Below are positions 8,339 through 17,434 of a stretch of 56,036 nucleotides of DNA, piece by piece. How positions within the stretch are numbered: the stretch's first letter is position 1; each line of letters starts with the position of its first letter. Both the position numbers and the translations under genes were made by a program. The notes below the pieces were generated by a model. The model saw only the letters and a program-made list of their open reading frames with translations, ran no database searches and was not told the origin of the DNA. The stretch comes from an uncultured Anaerolineaceae bacterium (GTDB lineage: Bacteria; Chloroflexota; Anaerolineae; Anaerolineales; Anaerolineaceae): positions 1 to 56,036 of the forward strand of contig CAKMKJ010000032.1 of NCBI GenBank assembly GCA_927443345.1. The letters are read 5' to 3'.

Positions 8339-9301
8339 ATGGCAAAAATCATATACACCGATCTTGATATCGAACAGGCTGCTGCAGAAGGAAAAACCAG
8401 TCTGTTTCTTTCTGAAGATACGGTGCTCACCGATATGGCTTATGAAAAAGCTAAACTTCTTGGGATTGAGCTGCAACAAACACAGAATGACCAGCCACCA
8501 TCCGCCCCAATAAGGCCTTACCTTACATCCAGCACAATCGTGCCTGATCTACCAAAGCTCTTGAACACGTTAGAAACTGCTTTCCGTAATAATTCTAAAG
8601 AAGAATCTAATCCTGGTCACCACGATATCCTTGGCTTTACACCACAAACTTGTGAACAAGATTTGCGCGAAGCAATTATTCTAACTGGACAAATCCTTTA
8701 TAAAAGTGGTTTGATGGTTTCAAATGATGGCAATATTTCTGTACGGATGGCTGATGGTAATATTTTGATCACACCGTCGGGTGTTACTAAAGGCAGAATT
8801 TCTCCTGAGGATTTAATTGTGATTAATCTCGACGGTAAAACTTTGAAACAAGCCTCGAACCGAGAACTTAAACCAACATCTGAACAACCAATGCATCTCG
8901 AAATTTACCGTCAACGACCAGATGTTAGAGCAGTAATTCATACTCACCTCATCTTTGCCAATGCATTGGCAATCTCTCATGGCAAAGTACGCATGGATGT
9001 AATTCCGGAAGCAGCCATAGCTTTTGGTGATGTTCCAGTGACTGACTTCGCACTACCCTCATCAAATCAAAATGCAGAAGCCATTCACGAGTTAATCAAA
9101 ACACATGATGTCATGCTCATTCGCAACCATGGCAGCCTGGCTGTTGGTAAAAACCTTGATGAAGCCTTGATAAACACAGAACGTCTTGAACATGTTTCAA
9201 AAACGTTGACCTTTGCAGAACTTCTTGGTGAAGTTAACACGCTGCCAAAGGATATGCTCCAAATGATCGCAGGGATTGTTCAAAATAAAACAAACCAATA
9301 G
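8339..9301 (+). CDS. Class II aldolase with N-terminal BMC-associated module
   Basis: Zn-dependent class II aldolase (fuculose-1-phosphate/ribulose-phosphate aldolase family) expected to split a ketose-1-phosphate into DHAP plus an aldehyde. The catalytic domain starts near residue 100. It holds the SNDGNIS and TPSGVTK phosphate-binding turns (about 128-151), catalytic Glu182 and zinc ligands His201, His203 and His264. Residues 1-62 are an extra module that aligns without gaps with the first 62 residues of the small protein at 19943-20464 (32 identities), ending in a common APIRPY motif; residues 63-97 are a linker. Such an extension on an aldolase next to shell genes suggests targeting to the compartment. 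With mtnK/mtnA homologues nearby, 5-methylthio- or 5-deoxy-ribulose-1-phosphate is the favoured substrate; fuculose- or rhamnulose-phosphate is less likely because no matching isomerase or kinase is present. Confidence 0.88.
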   Translation: MAKIIYTDLDIEQAAAEGKTSLFLSEDTVLTDMAYEKAKLLGIELQQTQNDQPPSAPIRPYLTSSTIVPDLPKLLNTLETAFRNNSKEESNPGHHDILGFTPQTCEQDLREAIILTGQILYKSGLMVSNDGNISVRMADGNILITPSGVTKGRISPEDLIVINLDGKTLKQASNRELKPTSEQPMHLEIYRQRPDVRAVIHTHLIFANALAISHGKVRMDVIPEAAIAFGDVPVTDFALPSSNQNAEAIHELIKTHDVMLIRNHGSLAVGKNLDEALINTERLEHVSKTLTFAELLGEVNTLPKDMLQMIAGIVQNKTNQ

Positions 9302-9379
9302 GCCAGATTTTGAGGTATTGGAATTTAACCGTTAAGATTAAGCCATAAAATCAGAAACTGAAGGGAAAAGAACAAGCGT

Positions 9380-10315
9380 ATGGCAGAAAATAATCAAGAC
9401 GAAATGATGGTGATCGCAGCCTGGCTGTACTACGGGGAGCATATGACACATGAGGAAATTGCTGGTGAGTTACATATGTCGCGGGTCAGCATCACTCGTC
9501 TTCTACAACGTGCTCGAATGGAAGGCGTAGTTCAATTTACAATCACACGTCCGCTTCCTGAGCAATTCAAACTTGAAAGCCGTTTGAAAGAAAAATTCAA
9601 CATCCGTTCGGTTACGATTACTAAATCCATGGCAGATCCAAACGACACCATTAAGGAAGTGTGCCGTTACGCAGCCGCGACACTAAAAAAGCATTTATTT
9701 CGTGGTTGTCGGTTGGGTGTTGCATTCAGTTCCACACTTGGCAATATGGTGGATTTTTTGGACGGCAATTCAACACCAGTTGGTATCACTATCCAGGAAT
9801 TAGCTGGCACTTACCTCTCACCCAATGCACCTTATGGAATAAGTTGGCGTATTGCCGAAAAGTTGAATGCAAAAATTATCTCTTTGCCGATCCCGGTTGT
9901 TGTTCAGAGCGAAGAAGTTCGCGATGCCATGCTTCAAGAACCCAGCATCAAAGCAGCAATGTTAGGAATCCCGCAAGTAGATTTAGCAATTGTCGGTCTT
10001 GGCCGTATTGGTCGTGATTCTACACTTGTTAAAACCGGACATTTTACACCAGAGATGATGTCGTCACTCAAAGGACAAGGTGCAGTCGGAGACATCCTCC
10101 TGCATTTCTATGATCGAGACGGCAGCTATGTTTCCAACCCAATACAAAATCGCATGGTCATCTTAAAGTGGGAAGAACTTCAAAGGATTCCGAATGTGAT
10201 TGGGGTTGCTTCTGGAGTAAATAAAGTTGAAGCGATCAAAGGTGCCTTACGAAGCGGCACTGTTCATCATCTTGTCACGGATATGGAAACCGCCATGGCG
10301 GTCATGATGGATTAG
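9380..10315 (+). CDS. SorC/DeoR-type sugar-responsive regulator
   Basis: 311 residues: N-terminal helix-turn-helix (MTHEEIAGELHMSRVSITRL, about 23-42) and a large C-terminal sugar-phosphate-binding domain of the SorC family (GVAFSSTLGNMVDFL; VDLAIVGLGRIG; AVGDILLHFYDRDG). Members bind phosphorylated sugars and release inverted-repeat operators. It follows the aldolase by 78 bases in the same direction. Inverted repeats with a GTTC-N6-GAAC core lie before the aldolase, before the transporter-mtnKA operon and before the shell operon, so this is the best candidate for the regulator of the whole locus. The ligand is probably a sugar phosphate made by the MtnK/MtnA homologues. Confidence 0.88.
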   Translation: MAENNQDEMMVIAAWLYYGEHMTHEEIAGELHMSRVSITRLLQRARMEGVVQFTITRPLPEQFKLESRLKEKFNIRSVTITKSMADPNDTIKEVCRYAAATLKKHLFRGCRLGVAFSSTLGNMVDFLDGNSTPVGITIQELAGTYLSPNAPYGISWRIAEKLNAKIISLPIPVVVQSEEVRDAMLQEPSIKAAMLGIPQVDLAIVGLGRIGRDSTLVKTGHFTPEMMSSLKGQGAVGDILLHFYDRDGSYVSNPIQNRMVILKWEELQRIPNVIGVASGVNKVEAIKGALRSGTVHHLVTDMETAMAVMMD

Positions 10316-10369
10316 TTATAACCATTTTTGTGGATCTTTGAGTCCTTATACCCTAATATTTATAAACAA

Positions 10370-10402
10370 AAAAACCACAACCCTTTATCGGCTGTGGTTT
10401 TT
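10370..10402. terminator. Bidirectional terminator between regulator and mtnA
   Basis: AAAAACCACA (10370-10379) pairs with TGTGGTTTTT (10393-10402) around a 13-base loop. The A-run and T-run on either side make it usable in both directions, as expected between the convergent regulator and mtnA genes. Confidence 0.85.
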
Positions 10403-10426
10403 ATATTGGATCAAGCAGATGGTTCT

Positions 10427-11512
10427 TTAATAACCAGCATCTTTCTTCTTTTTAAATATTTCTTTTAAACTCAGGCTAAAAGGAGGTCTTGCAATGCCAA
10501 ATTCAGTAATGATCGCAGTAATAAATCGAGCATCAGTCACATCAAATACCGGATTGAAGATTTTTACACCTGTTTCTGGCGCCATAGGCTTTTCATACCA
10601 TTTTTTTGACACTTCATCAGGATTTCGCTCTTCAATGTGAATATCCCAGCCAGTTGGTGTATTCATATCAATAGTAGATGTTGGAGCACATATATAGAAT
10701 GGAATACCATAGTTGTGAGCCAAGATTGCCACTCCGGATGTACCGATCTTATTGGCAGTATCACCATTGGCAGCAACACGATCACAACCGACAAAGACCG
10801 ACTGGATCCAGCCATTACGCATTACAGTAGAGGCCATATTATCGCAAATTAAGGTAACATCCACACCAGCTTGCGCCAGTTCAAAGGTGGTCAAACGAGC
10901 TCCTTGCAATAAGGGGCGGGTTTCATCAGCAAACACTTTGAAGTTGTAACCACGTTCCTGCCCAAGATACATGGCTGAGGTGGCTGTGCCATACTTACCG
11001 GTTGCCAATGTGCCCGCGTTGCAATGGGTCAAAATACCAGTATTGGGCTGCAAAAGAGATAGGGCATATTCACCTATAGCTTTATTGGTACGAATATCTT
11101 CTGCTTTTATTTCTTCAGATTGAACCCGCAAGGCTTCTTTTATTTCTGGAATGGATTTACCTCGATTTGCAAGTAAACATGCCTCCATTTTGTCCAGAGC
11201 CCAAAACAAATTTACGGCTGTTGGTCGAGAAGATGCTAAATATTTTTTTACCTCAGAAAACTCTTTATAAAAAGAATCAGCATCTGTTGCCTTCGAATTT
11301 TTTACACCGAGATATGCTCCATAACCGGCAGCAATTCCGATAGCTGGCGCTCCACGTACACGTAATTCATAAATTGCTTCCCAAATATCAGCTTGTTCTG
11401 TCAGATGAAGATATAAAACTTCGTTTGGCAGCAAGGTCTGATCTAGAATCACCAGAGCACTGTTTTTATCATCCAGAGAGACTGTCTCCAGGTCAAAAGC
11501 TTTGTTTTCCAT
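10427..11512 (-). CDS. mtnA: S-methyl-5-thioribose-1-phosphate isomerase-like
   Basis: 361-residue aldose-1-phosphate to ketose-1-phosphate isomerase of the MtnA/eIF2B-like family. Diagnostic residues are present: Cys164 in [11 protein letters not shown] and Asp244 in [10 protein letters not shown], plus the [10 protein letters not shown] motif (about 51-60) and NKIGT. In methionine salvage it makes 5-methylthioribulose-1-phosphate; in the DHAP shunt the same enzyme also takes 5-deoxyribose-1-phosphate. It is the last gene of the minus operon (transporter, mtnK, mtnA), 27 bases after mtnK, and no later methionine-salvage genes (mtnB, mtnC/mtnW/mtnX, mtnD) occur in the window, which favours the aldolase route. 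Ribose-1,5-bisphosphate isomerase is less likely because the MtnA-type Cys/Asp pair and the kinase partner fit MtnA. Confidence 0.9.
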   Translation of the reverse strand: MENKAFDLETVSLDDKNSALVILDQTLLPNEVLYLHLTEQADIWEAIYELRVRGAPAIGIAAGYGAYLGVKNSKATDADSFYKEFSEVKKYLASSRPTAVNLFWALDKMEACLLANRGKSIPEIKEALRVQSEEIKAEDIRTNKAIGEYALSLLQPNTGILTHCNAGTLATGKYGTATSAMYLGQERGYNFKVFADETRPLLQGARLTTFELAQAGVDVTLICDNMASTVMRNGWIQSVFVGCDRVAANGDTANKIGTSGVAILAHNYGIPFYICAPTSTIDMNTPTGWDIHIEERNPDEVSKKWYEKPMAPETGVKIFNPVFDVTDARFITAIITEFGIARPPFSLSLKEIFKKKKDAGY

Positions 11513-11539
11513 TCAATAATCCTATTGGTTGAAGTACTG

Positions 11540-12763
11540 CTATAGCGTAGCAGCGACATCTTTGAGAGTTTTTAAGAATTCGGCTCCAGATTTGTAGGTT
11601 TCGCGAGCCATGATAAATCTTTTTGCAGACAGCAGACAAATACGTTCTGCACGCAGCCGTGCTTTTTCATCTGCAATAGTGGTAATGTCTTTAACTTGGG
11701 CCAAACCCACGATCCTGCGTGATAATTCCATACCAGTAACCGCGGCAGTGTCACTCAATACGGTTTGCAGATACCATTCCTGGAATCCTGGTACTTTAGC
11801 TAATACTTCGGTAACGTTCTTTTGCCAGGCGATATTAAATTTTTTGATGAAAAGATCGACCACTTCTACAATGGTCTTCTCCACCCATCCGATATAATCC
11901 GCTTTTTCGGTTGTGTCACTCATTGTTGCATCTGCGTTTGCCCAGGCAAAAATCATATTTGCGACCACGTTACCGATATCATAGCCCATGGGGCCATAGA
12001 ATGCGAACTCAGGGTCAATTACCTTGGTCGAGTCAGTTTTGATAAAAATCGACCCGGTATGAAGGTCGCCATGAATTAAGGATTGTGCGTGGGTTAAGAA
12101 TTCAAATTTTAACTTGGCGACTTCCAGAAGCAATTGCTCATCGTTGTATATTTCTTGCTCAACCCATTCTTGATTGGGCGGAAAAACGATATTACGGTTA
12201 TTGTAATTATTGAATGGTTCAGTATAAACAAGGTCTTCTGAAATTTCACACAATTCTGGATTGATGAAACTCTTGACCATTGCTTTCTTTTTCTTGTGAT
12301 CCAAAACTACATCGGTAGTTAACAAAAGCGTATTCACCATGAATGTAGAAATATCATCTGCAAAGCGCGGGAATTTTTGATGCTGGATAAGTGCAGCACG
12401 CATGATAACGTGATCTGAAAGATCTTCCATGCAGCAAGTACTCATCACATCATCATACTTGTAAACGAGGGGTACCAAGCCAGGCGCTAAATCATGCTCT
12501 AATTGTAAAATTTCAGCTTCAATGCGGGTGCGGTCAGTAGACAACACAAAAGCATCAGAAATTCTTGCAGTATGACCTGCTTGTTTGATAATGACTGATT
12601 TACCGCTTTTTGTATCCCACACACGGAAAATATAATTAATATTTCCGTCTCCGATTTCTTTGCCCTCTAATATTGAATCTGGAGCGAAAAAATCCAATTT
12701 TTCGCGGGCATATTCAACGACATCTGATGGTTTCATTAAGAAATAGGAATCAAATCTGGACAT
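11540..12763 (-). CDS. mtnK: 5-methylthioribose kinase-like
   Basis: 407-residue ATP-dependent sugar kinase with the aminoglycoside-phosphotransferase fold, phosphorylating C1 of 5-methylthioribose (or 5-deoxyribose). Visible motifs are the N-lobe glycine region ([13 protein letters not shown], about 36-48), catalytic loop HGDLHTGSI with Asp233, and the DPEF motif (Asp250-Glu252) that replaces DFG in this family. Length matches MtnK. ATG follows CGGAGGAAA. Sits between the ABC permease and mtnA in one operon, implying that the free sugar enters from outside and is trapped as the 1-phosphate. Confidence 0.9.
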   Translation of the reverse strand: MSRFDSYFLMKPSDVVEYAREKLDFFAPDSILEGKEIGDGNINYIFRVWDTKSGKSVIIKQAGHTARISDAFVLSTDRTRIEAEILQLEHDLAPGLVPLVYKYDDVMSTCCMEDLSDHVIMRAALIQHQKFPRFADDISTFMVNTLLLTTDVVLDHKKKKAMVKSFINPELCEISEDLVYTEPFNNYNNRNIVFPPNQEWVEQEIYNDEQLLLEVAKLKFEFLTHAQSLIHGDLHTGSIFIKTDSTKVIDPEFAFYGPMGYDIGNVVANMIFAWANADATMSDTTEKADYIGWVEKTIVEVVDLFIKKFNIAWQKNVTEVLAKVPGFQEWYLQTVLSDTAAVTGMELSRRIVGLAQVKDITTIADEKARLRAERICLLSAKRFIMARETYKSGAEFLKTLKDVAATL

Positions 12764-12790
12764 CGAGTTTCCTCCGATTAATTTTTAGAA

Positions 12791-13792
12791 TCACTTTTTG
12801 CGGAAGTAGGTCAACGCTAGTGCCAGCACCAGAACTGACCCTTTAATAATATTCAATGAATAATAGGGAACAGACATCATGACCAATCCATTTTCAAGAA
12901 TACCGACTAGCACCGCTCCAGCAAATGTGCCGATTGCATTGGGTCGACCAGCCCCGGCAACTGAAAGACCGATAAAAGCTGCCGCAACGGATGGCATCAA
13001 ATATCCTGCACCAGCATTAATTTGGGCAGAACCGATCCGTGAGGCCAAGATAATGCCGCCAACCGCCGCAAGTAAAGCTGAAAGTAAGTAAGCCAAAGCT
13101 CGATAACGATCAACTGGAATACCAGAAAGTCGGGCAGCTTCCATGTTCCCACCCACAACATATAGATACCGACCATATTTGGTGTAGGTTAAGAAGACAT
13201 GAGCCAACGCAACAACAACAAGCATGATAATGATAATCGTGGGAGCTGTTCCAATTGTTTTAAAGATATCAGGTATGATTCCAAAAGTGGGAGTACCGTC
13301 CAGGCGCGGCATCCCTTGACTAATAGAACCACCTCCAGCATAAGTCATCGCCACACCTTCAAAAATGAAAAGTGAAGCCAAAGTCACCAGCATGTCTGGA
13401 ATTTTCACCTTTACTATTAAAAACGCATTGAACGCTCCGACTACCATTGCAACGACAAGCGTAACCAAAATAGCAGGCACAGTTGGCATGCTATGCCAAA
13501 CAAACATAGAAATAACCAATGTATCAGCAAATGTAGCCATGGATCCAATCGAGAGATCAAACCCATTGATTGTCAATGAAATCGTGATACCAATCGCAAT
13601 CACAGTGACGATCGAAATACTACGAAGAATCGTCGTTATGTTGGATGGTGTCATAAAAATATCTGGCATCGATATTGAAAAAAACAACAACAAACCAACG
13701 ATTGCCAAAATAGTTCCCCACTTGGTGACAAAATTCATCAAAACCGTTTGAATGCGGACTTTATCTTGTTGAACATTTGAGGATAGAGCCAT
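12791..13792 (-). CDS. Ribose-type ABC permease (RbsC family)
   Basis: 333-residue membrane subunit of a CUT2 importer for monosaccharides or ribosides, about 8-10 hydrophobic helices. Family motifs: TINGFDLSIGSMATFAD, GGNMEAARLSGIPVDRYR and the late GAVLVGILENGLVMM. Start ATG overlaps the end of the ATPase gene region (3-base gap) with GGAGG upstream. Works with the ATPase at 13796 and the binding protein at 15577. Substrate inferred from the kinase and isomerase downstream: methylthioribose, deoxyribose or a related pentose. Confidence 0.9.
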   Translation of the reverse strand: MALSSNVQQDKVRIQTVLMNFVTKWGTILAIVGLLLFFSISMPDIFMTPSNITTILRSISIVTVIAIGITISLTINGFDLSIGSMATFADTLVISMFVWHSMPTVPAILVTLVVAMVVGAFNAFLIVKVKIPDMLVTLASLFIFEGVAMTYAGGGSISQGMPRLDGTPTFGIIPDIFKTIGTAPTIIIIMLVVVALAHVFLTYTKYGRYLYVVGGNMEAARLSGIPVDRYRALAYLLSALLAAVGGIILASRIGSAQINAGAGYLMPSVAAAFIGLSVAGAGRPNAIGTFAGAVLVGILENGLVMMSVPYYSLNIIKGSVLVLALALTYFRKK

Positions 13793-13795
13793 GGA

Positions 13796-15316
13796 TTACT
13801 TACCTCCAGTTGAATAGAAGAGTAGTTTTTCTTCGTCAGTATTTGCTGTTTCAAGTTCTTTGGCAATCTGACCATCATACATCACATAAGCACGATCGGT
13901 GATCCCCAAAATTTCGGTAAACTCACAGGTAGCATAAATCACACCTTTGCCAGCAACTGCCAGTCGACCGATTAACTCAAAAATATCGTGTTTTGCCCCG
14001 ACATCTACACCTTTGGTAGGCTCATCAAAAATGAATACATCTGCATCAGCATTTAACCATTTGCCAACAGCCACTTTTTGTTGATTGCCGCCTGAAAGAT
14101 AAGCCACTTTCTGATTTTCATTAGGGGTTTTGATGGACAATTCAGTGATCATATTTCGTGCATTTAATTTCTCTAAAAGAGATTTAATAAAACCCAATGG
14201 AGTAGAAAATTTTGCAAGCGTGGCAGCAGAAAGGTTTGAGAAAACAGGTTCCTCCACAAGAACGCCTTCCTTTCGCCGCTCTTCAGGCACAAGGGCTAAT
14301 CCCTGTGAGACTGCCGAAAATGGAGAGTTAATTGTTCTTTTGATACCTTTTATTTTAATATCACCAGACTTGGTTTTAAGGCTTCCAAATATTGTTTTGC
14401 ACAACTCAGTTTTTCCTGCGCCAACTAGCCCGGTCACACCGACTATCTCACCAGCACGCACATATAAACTAACATCTTTAACAGATCCCTCTTTTTCTGT
14501 AAGATGAGCGACTTCAAAAAGAGTATCTCCAATATTGGCTTTACGTTTAGGAAACACCTCTGAGAGCTTCTGTCCAAGCATAAACTCCACAACTTTTGCC
14601 ACACTCAAATCCGCTACCGATTGACGAGTTACAACCTGGCCATCTTTCATAATGGTGATATCTTTGCAAATCTCAAATATCTCAGGCAAACGATGAGAAA
14701 TAAAGATGATGCCAACATTATGATTATCAGCTAAATCTTTTAAAAGCCGAAAAAGTTCAACCGTCTCTGTATTTGAAAGTGGCGCTGTCGGCTCATCCAA
14801 GATCAAAAAGCGACAATCTTCAGCAATCGCCCGAGCGATTAGAACCATTTGTTTTTGAGCTAGCTTAAGATTCTGAACAATCTCATTTGTATCAATTTGA
14901 ATATTCAATCGTTTAAGTATCTGGCGTGCTGCTTGATGGATTTTTGGCCAATGGACAAATACCTGCCGCCCCATTTTGTTGACCAGAACATTTAACATAA
15001 TATTTTCTGCCACAGATAAATAAGGCACCAGCGCAGTATCGACTTCCTGGTAAACAATTTCGATACCTAGATTTTTGGCGTCACGTGGAGAGCGAATTGC
15101 CACTTCATTGCCATTTAGGAAAATCGAACCTGTATAATGATTGTATGCGCCTGCCATGATTTTCATCAGGGTGGATTTACCTGCGCCATTTGCACCAACT
15201 AACGCATGGATATTGCCACTTTCAATGTTAATATCTACATTCGAAAGAGCTTTAACACCTGGAAATTCAATTGAGATACCTTTCATCTCTAACTGATTCA
15301 ACAATTGCGTTTCGAT
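13796..15316 (-). CDS. Ribose-type ABC ATPase (RbsA family), probable ATC start
   Basis: Tandem ATP-binding subunit of the importer. First domain: Walker A GANGAGKST and LILDEPTAPLSNTE Walker B. Second domain: degenerate Walker A (GLVGAGKTE), signature LSGGNQQK and FIFDEPTKGVDVG. The first canonical start is a TTG at 15304, but it lies 18 bases from the SD sequence AAGGAGG (15329-15323). An in-frame ATC at 15316 sits 6 bases from it and adds four residues, giving the N-terminus (M)ETQLLNQLEMKGI, a usual length for RbsA-type proteins. I therefore prefer ATC; TTG at 15304 is the alternative. About 505 residues. Confidence 0.9.
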   Translation of the reverse strand: METQLLNQLEMKGISIEFPGVKALSNVDINIESGNIHALVGANGAGKSTLMKIMAGAYNHYTGSIFLNGNEVAIRSPRDAKNLGIEIVYQEVDTALVPYLSVAENIMLNVLVNKMGRQVFVHWPKIHQAARQILKRLNIQIDTNEIVQNLKLAQKQMVLIARAIAEDCRFLILDEPTAPLSNTETVELFRLLKDLADNHNVGIIFISHRLPEIFEICKDITIMKDGQVVTRQSVADLSVAKVVEFMLGQKLSEVFPKRKANIGDTLFEVAHLTEKEGSVKDVSLYVRAGEIVGVTGLVGAGKTELCKTIFGSLKTKSGDIKIKGIKRTINSPFSAVSQGLALVPEERRKEGVLVEEPVFSNLSAATLAKFSTPLGFIKSLLEKLNARNMITELSIKTPNENQKVAYLSGGNQQKVAVGKWLNADADVFIFDEPTKGVDVGAKHDIFELIGRLAVAGKGVIYATCEFTEILGITDRAYVMYDGQIAKELETANTDEEKLLFYSTGGK

Positions 15317-15448
15317 ATTACACCTCCTTGCGGATGGCAGGATGAAGGATGAAATAATGTAAGAATAATAGCATTAACTGAGCAATAAAAATTACTAATT
15401 AACTGAATTATGACTTTTAAGAAAAAAGGACTTACCTTTTCCATTATT

Positions 15449-15501
15449 ACTGCTCAGCCTGGAGCATAAATTGATGCCAATTTTGAACCAGGCCAAGCAG
15501 T
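15449..15501 (-). terminator. Stem-loop in the 260-base gap after the binding-protein gene
   Basis: Two 6-bp arms separated by a symmetric CA/CA mismatch: ACTGCT-ca-GCCTGG (15449-15462) pairs with CCAGGC-ca-AGCAGT (15488-15501), 25-base loop. It lies between the binding-protein stop (15577) and the ATPase start, with no clear U-run, so probably an attenuating or stabilising hairpin. The rest of 15317-15576 shows no gene. Confidence 0.5.
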
Positions 15502-15576
15502 CTTCATTTCTTGTTCTTTTCAACGGCAGAATAAAAAATCATCCAACCAGAAGACTTTTACTACCGAGGCGTTGAA

Positions 15577-16710
15577 CTATTTTACGTAATATGCGCGAAG
15601 AACATCCATCCAAGTTTCATTGAATGCATCCGATTTACCCCAACCTTCAATAACATCCTTGAGGTTTTCCATATTGGTGTCGGGTTTCAAATCAGATTGT
15701 TTAATCAATTTTGCTTCGAGGTCATAATTGGCAGGAAGTTCTTCTCCAGCAAATTTCTTGGCTAACAAACGCATGTCAACAATACCAATCAACCGTGGAT
15801 CAACAGCGGCTGTTGAATACCAGACAGAGTTCTCTTCACGCATCAAATTCATGTCTTGATTTGAAATATCGATAGAGATTAGGGCAATGTCTGTACGTCC
15901 AGCGTCAACCAATGCTTTATAAGCGCCTTTAGCCATTTCATCCCATGAACCCCAGATTGCATCCACGGTTCCTTCGGGATATTTAGCGAGGATTGCACCA
16001 ACTTTTGCAGCGATATCACCCTGAACATCCTGGAAATTCGATGGTCCGATAGTTTCAAGGGTAACCAACTTACCTTCTTCTAAAAATTCCTGGTAAATGG
16101 TTTCGCGGCGATCCAAGGGAGGAACGCCAGGGCCCCACCACAATTTGATAACACGAGCAGGGTTGCCATCTTTGCTTAAGGCAGCGATTTCAGTGAGAGA
16201 GAGTTCTGCCAGAGCAAAATCATCCTGGAAAGTTGTGGTAATTTCTGGCAAGTTAACGCCGTCTTTGTCGATGACTGTGTCGAAGGTTACGACTTTAATA
16301 CCTGCATCAACTGCCGGCTTGAGCATATCGTAGGAATAATCAGCTTTTCCATGAGAAATGATTAAGCCATCATAGCCTTTTTGAATGGCTTGGGCAACCA
16401 GATCTTGAAATTTGACATCATCATTATCTGCAATGAAAGTATCAACAACAAAACCGAAAGATTCGCCTTCTGAGCGGGCGCCATCAAGGAATTGTTTGGT
16501 ATGGTCATCAGAGGGGAGGTTACGAATGACCGCGATCTTTAGACCGGGGGTTACACCAGCCGGAACGCCTTCGAGGGGGTTGGCTGTTTCTTCAGCAACA
16601 GCTTGGGTTGCATCTTCAACAACTGCCTGGGTCGGTTCTGTTGAGGCGGCCGGAGCGCAGGCGCTCAGCAAGAACACAGTGATAAGCACTAAACCTAAAA
16701 TCTTTCTCAT
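15577..16710 (-). CDS. Ribose-type ABC sugar-binding lipoprotein
   Basis: 377-residue periplasmic-binding-protein type I lipoprotein, CUT2 class. Signal peptide with lipobox LLSAC (Cys18) and a Ala/Thr/Glu linker; then the two-lobe domain (LKIAVIRNLPSDDHTKQFL; GYDGLIISHGKADYSYDML; DAIWGSWDEMAKGAYKALVD). I start at the ATG at 16710, which has AAGGAG 7 bases upstream; the GTG two codons earlier overlaps the SD. First gene of the minus operon that continues with ATPase, permease, mtnK and mtnA, and divergent from the shell operon. Confidence 0.92.
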   Translation of the reverse strand: MRKILGLVLITVFLLSACAPAASTEPTQAVVEDATQAVAEETANPLEGVPAGVTPGLKIAVIRNLPSDDHTKQFLDGARSEGESFGFVVDTFIADNDDVKFQDLVAQAIQKGYDGLIISHGKADYSYDMLKPAVDAGIKVVTFDTVIDKDGVNLPEITTTFQDDFALAELSLTEIAALSKDGNPARVIKLWWGPGVPPLDRRETIYQEFLEEGKLVTLETIGPSNFQDVQGDIAAKVGAILAKYPEGTVDAIWGSWDEMAKGAYKALVDAGRTDIALISIDISNQDMNLMREENSVWYSTAAVDPRLIGIVDMRLLAKKFAGEELPANYDLEAKLIKQSDLKPDTNMENLKDVIEGWGKSDAFNETWMDVLRAYYVK

Positions 16711-16772
16711 CTTCACTCTCCTTATAGTATTTATTTGTAGATATGGTTGGATGGCATCTCTACCATGCGATC

Positions 16773-16800
16773 ATTATAAACGAAAAAAATAAAAGTTCAA
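16773..16800 (-). promoter_or_regulatory. Promoter of the transporter-mtnK-mtnA operon
   Basis: Minus strand: TTGAAC (16800-16795), 16-base spacer, perfect TATAAT (16778-16773). The -35 box overlaps the GTTC-N6-GAAC repeat at 16795-16808, which fits repression by the locus regulator. Confidence 0.6.
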
Positions 16801-16808
16801 TACTGAAC
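16795..16808. promoter_or_regulatory. Short operator GTTC-N6-GAAC
   Basis: GTTC-AATACT-GAAC, the same core and spacing as the perfect repeat at 16883-16906 but without its outer arms. It overlaps the -35 box of the minus-strand promoter. Confidence 0.5.
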
Positions 16809-16882
16809 ATTTGTTAATGGTCAAGGAAAAATTTTTTCGTTTTTAAGATCTCACGGTTATGAAGATTATAATGCTCATTATT

Positions 16883-16906
16883 CAATTGTTCAATAACGAA
16901 CAATTG
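16883..16906. promoter_or_regulatory. Perfect inverted-repeat operator of the BMC locus
   Basis: CAATTGTTC, spacer AATAAC, GAACAATTG: perfect 9-base arms, 6-base spacer. Lies 35 bases before the -35 box of the shell operon and about 80 bases upstream of the divergent transporter promoter. Same geometry as 8275-8298. SorC/DeoR-type regulators recognise comparable AT-rich dyads; binding here is inferred. Confidence 0.65.
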
Positions 16907-16940
16907 TTTTATGACATTTATCCTTTTGTGTATTTAATAA

Positions 16941-16969
16941 TTGACTTTTTCATAGTGAATGGGTACAAT
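16941..16969 (+). promoter_or_regulatory. Promoter of the shell operon
   Basis: TTGACT (16941-16946), 17-base spacer, TACAAT (16964-16969): five of six matches in each box. Start point near 16976 leaves a leader of about 140 bases before the first BMC-P gene. No strong leader hairpin was seen. Confidence 0.75.
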
Positions 16970-17115
16970 TTGTATAAATGTGCATTAATGAACTTTGGTT
17001 CAATCAAAGCTTTAGCACATTCTATCCAATAACCACCACTTTTTTACTAATTAGATAACAACAGGCAACCTTAGTGTTTTTTGTGATACCAAAGAAAAGG
17101 TTAACGGAGAAAACC

Positions 17116-17409
17116 ATGCTAATTGCAAGAGTAATCGGCAACACTGTTTCCACTGTTAAAGATGAGCGCCTTGTCGGCCGCAAATTGATGATTGTGCGCC
17201 AAACAGATGAATATGGTGCTCCACAAGGAAAACCTTTTGTTGCCGTAGACACTGTTGATGCGGGTGTTGGCGATTTAGTACTGACCTGTTCTGGCTCATC
17301 AGCTCGTCAGACTAACCAGACTAAAGACACTCCGGTTGATGCTGTAATCATGTCGGTGATCGACTCTCTCACTGTTGACGGAAAAACTGTCTTCAGCAAA
17401 AATGCATAA
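17116..17409 (+). CDS. BMC-P vertex protein 1 (EutN/CcmL/PduN family)
   Basis: 97-residue pentameric vertex protein that caps the corners of a microcompartment shell. Typical opening MLIARVIGNTVSTVKD, the central KLMIVRQ strand, the AVDTVDAGVGDLVL turn and the final DAVIMSVIDSL strand. I start at ATG 17116 with GGAG 6 bases upstream; an in-frame ATG at 17074 would add 14 residues with no ribosome site. First gene of the shell operon; 25 bases before the aldehyde dehydrogenase. One of three BMC-P paralogues in the operon. Confidence 0.93.
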   Translation: MLIARVIGNTVSTVKDERLVGRKLMIVRQTDEYGAPQGKPFVAVDTVDAGVGDLVLTCSGSSARQTNQTKDTPVDAVIMSVIDSLTVDGKTVFSKNA

Positions 17410-17434
17410 TATCAATTAAGGACACCTGACCCTT

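Noticed and set aside
10427-11512. Ribose-1,5-bisphosphate isomerase of the AMP pathway
   Set aside because: The Cys/Asp pair and motifs fit MtnA, and an MtnK-type kinase is next to it; AMP phosphorylase is absent.
16860-16920. Perfect dyad near 16883 as a terminator
   Set aside because: It lies between divergent promoters, has no U-run context, is AT-rich and recurs at another promoter, so an operator is the better reading.
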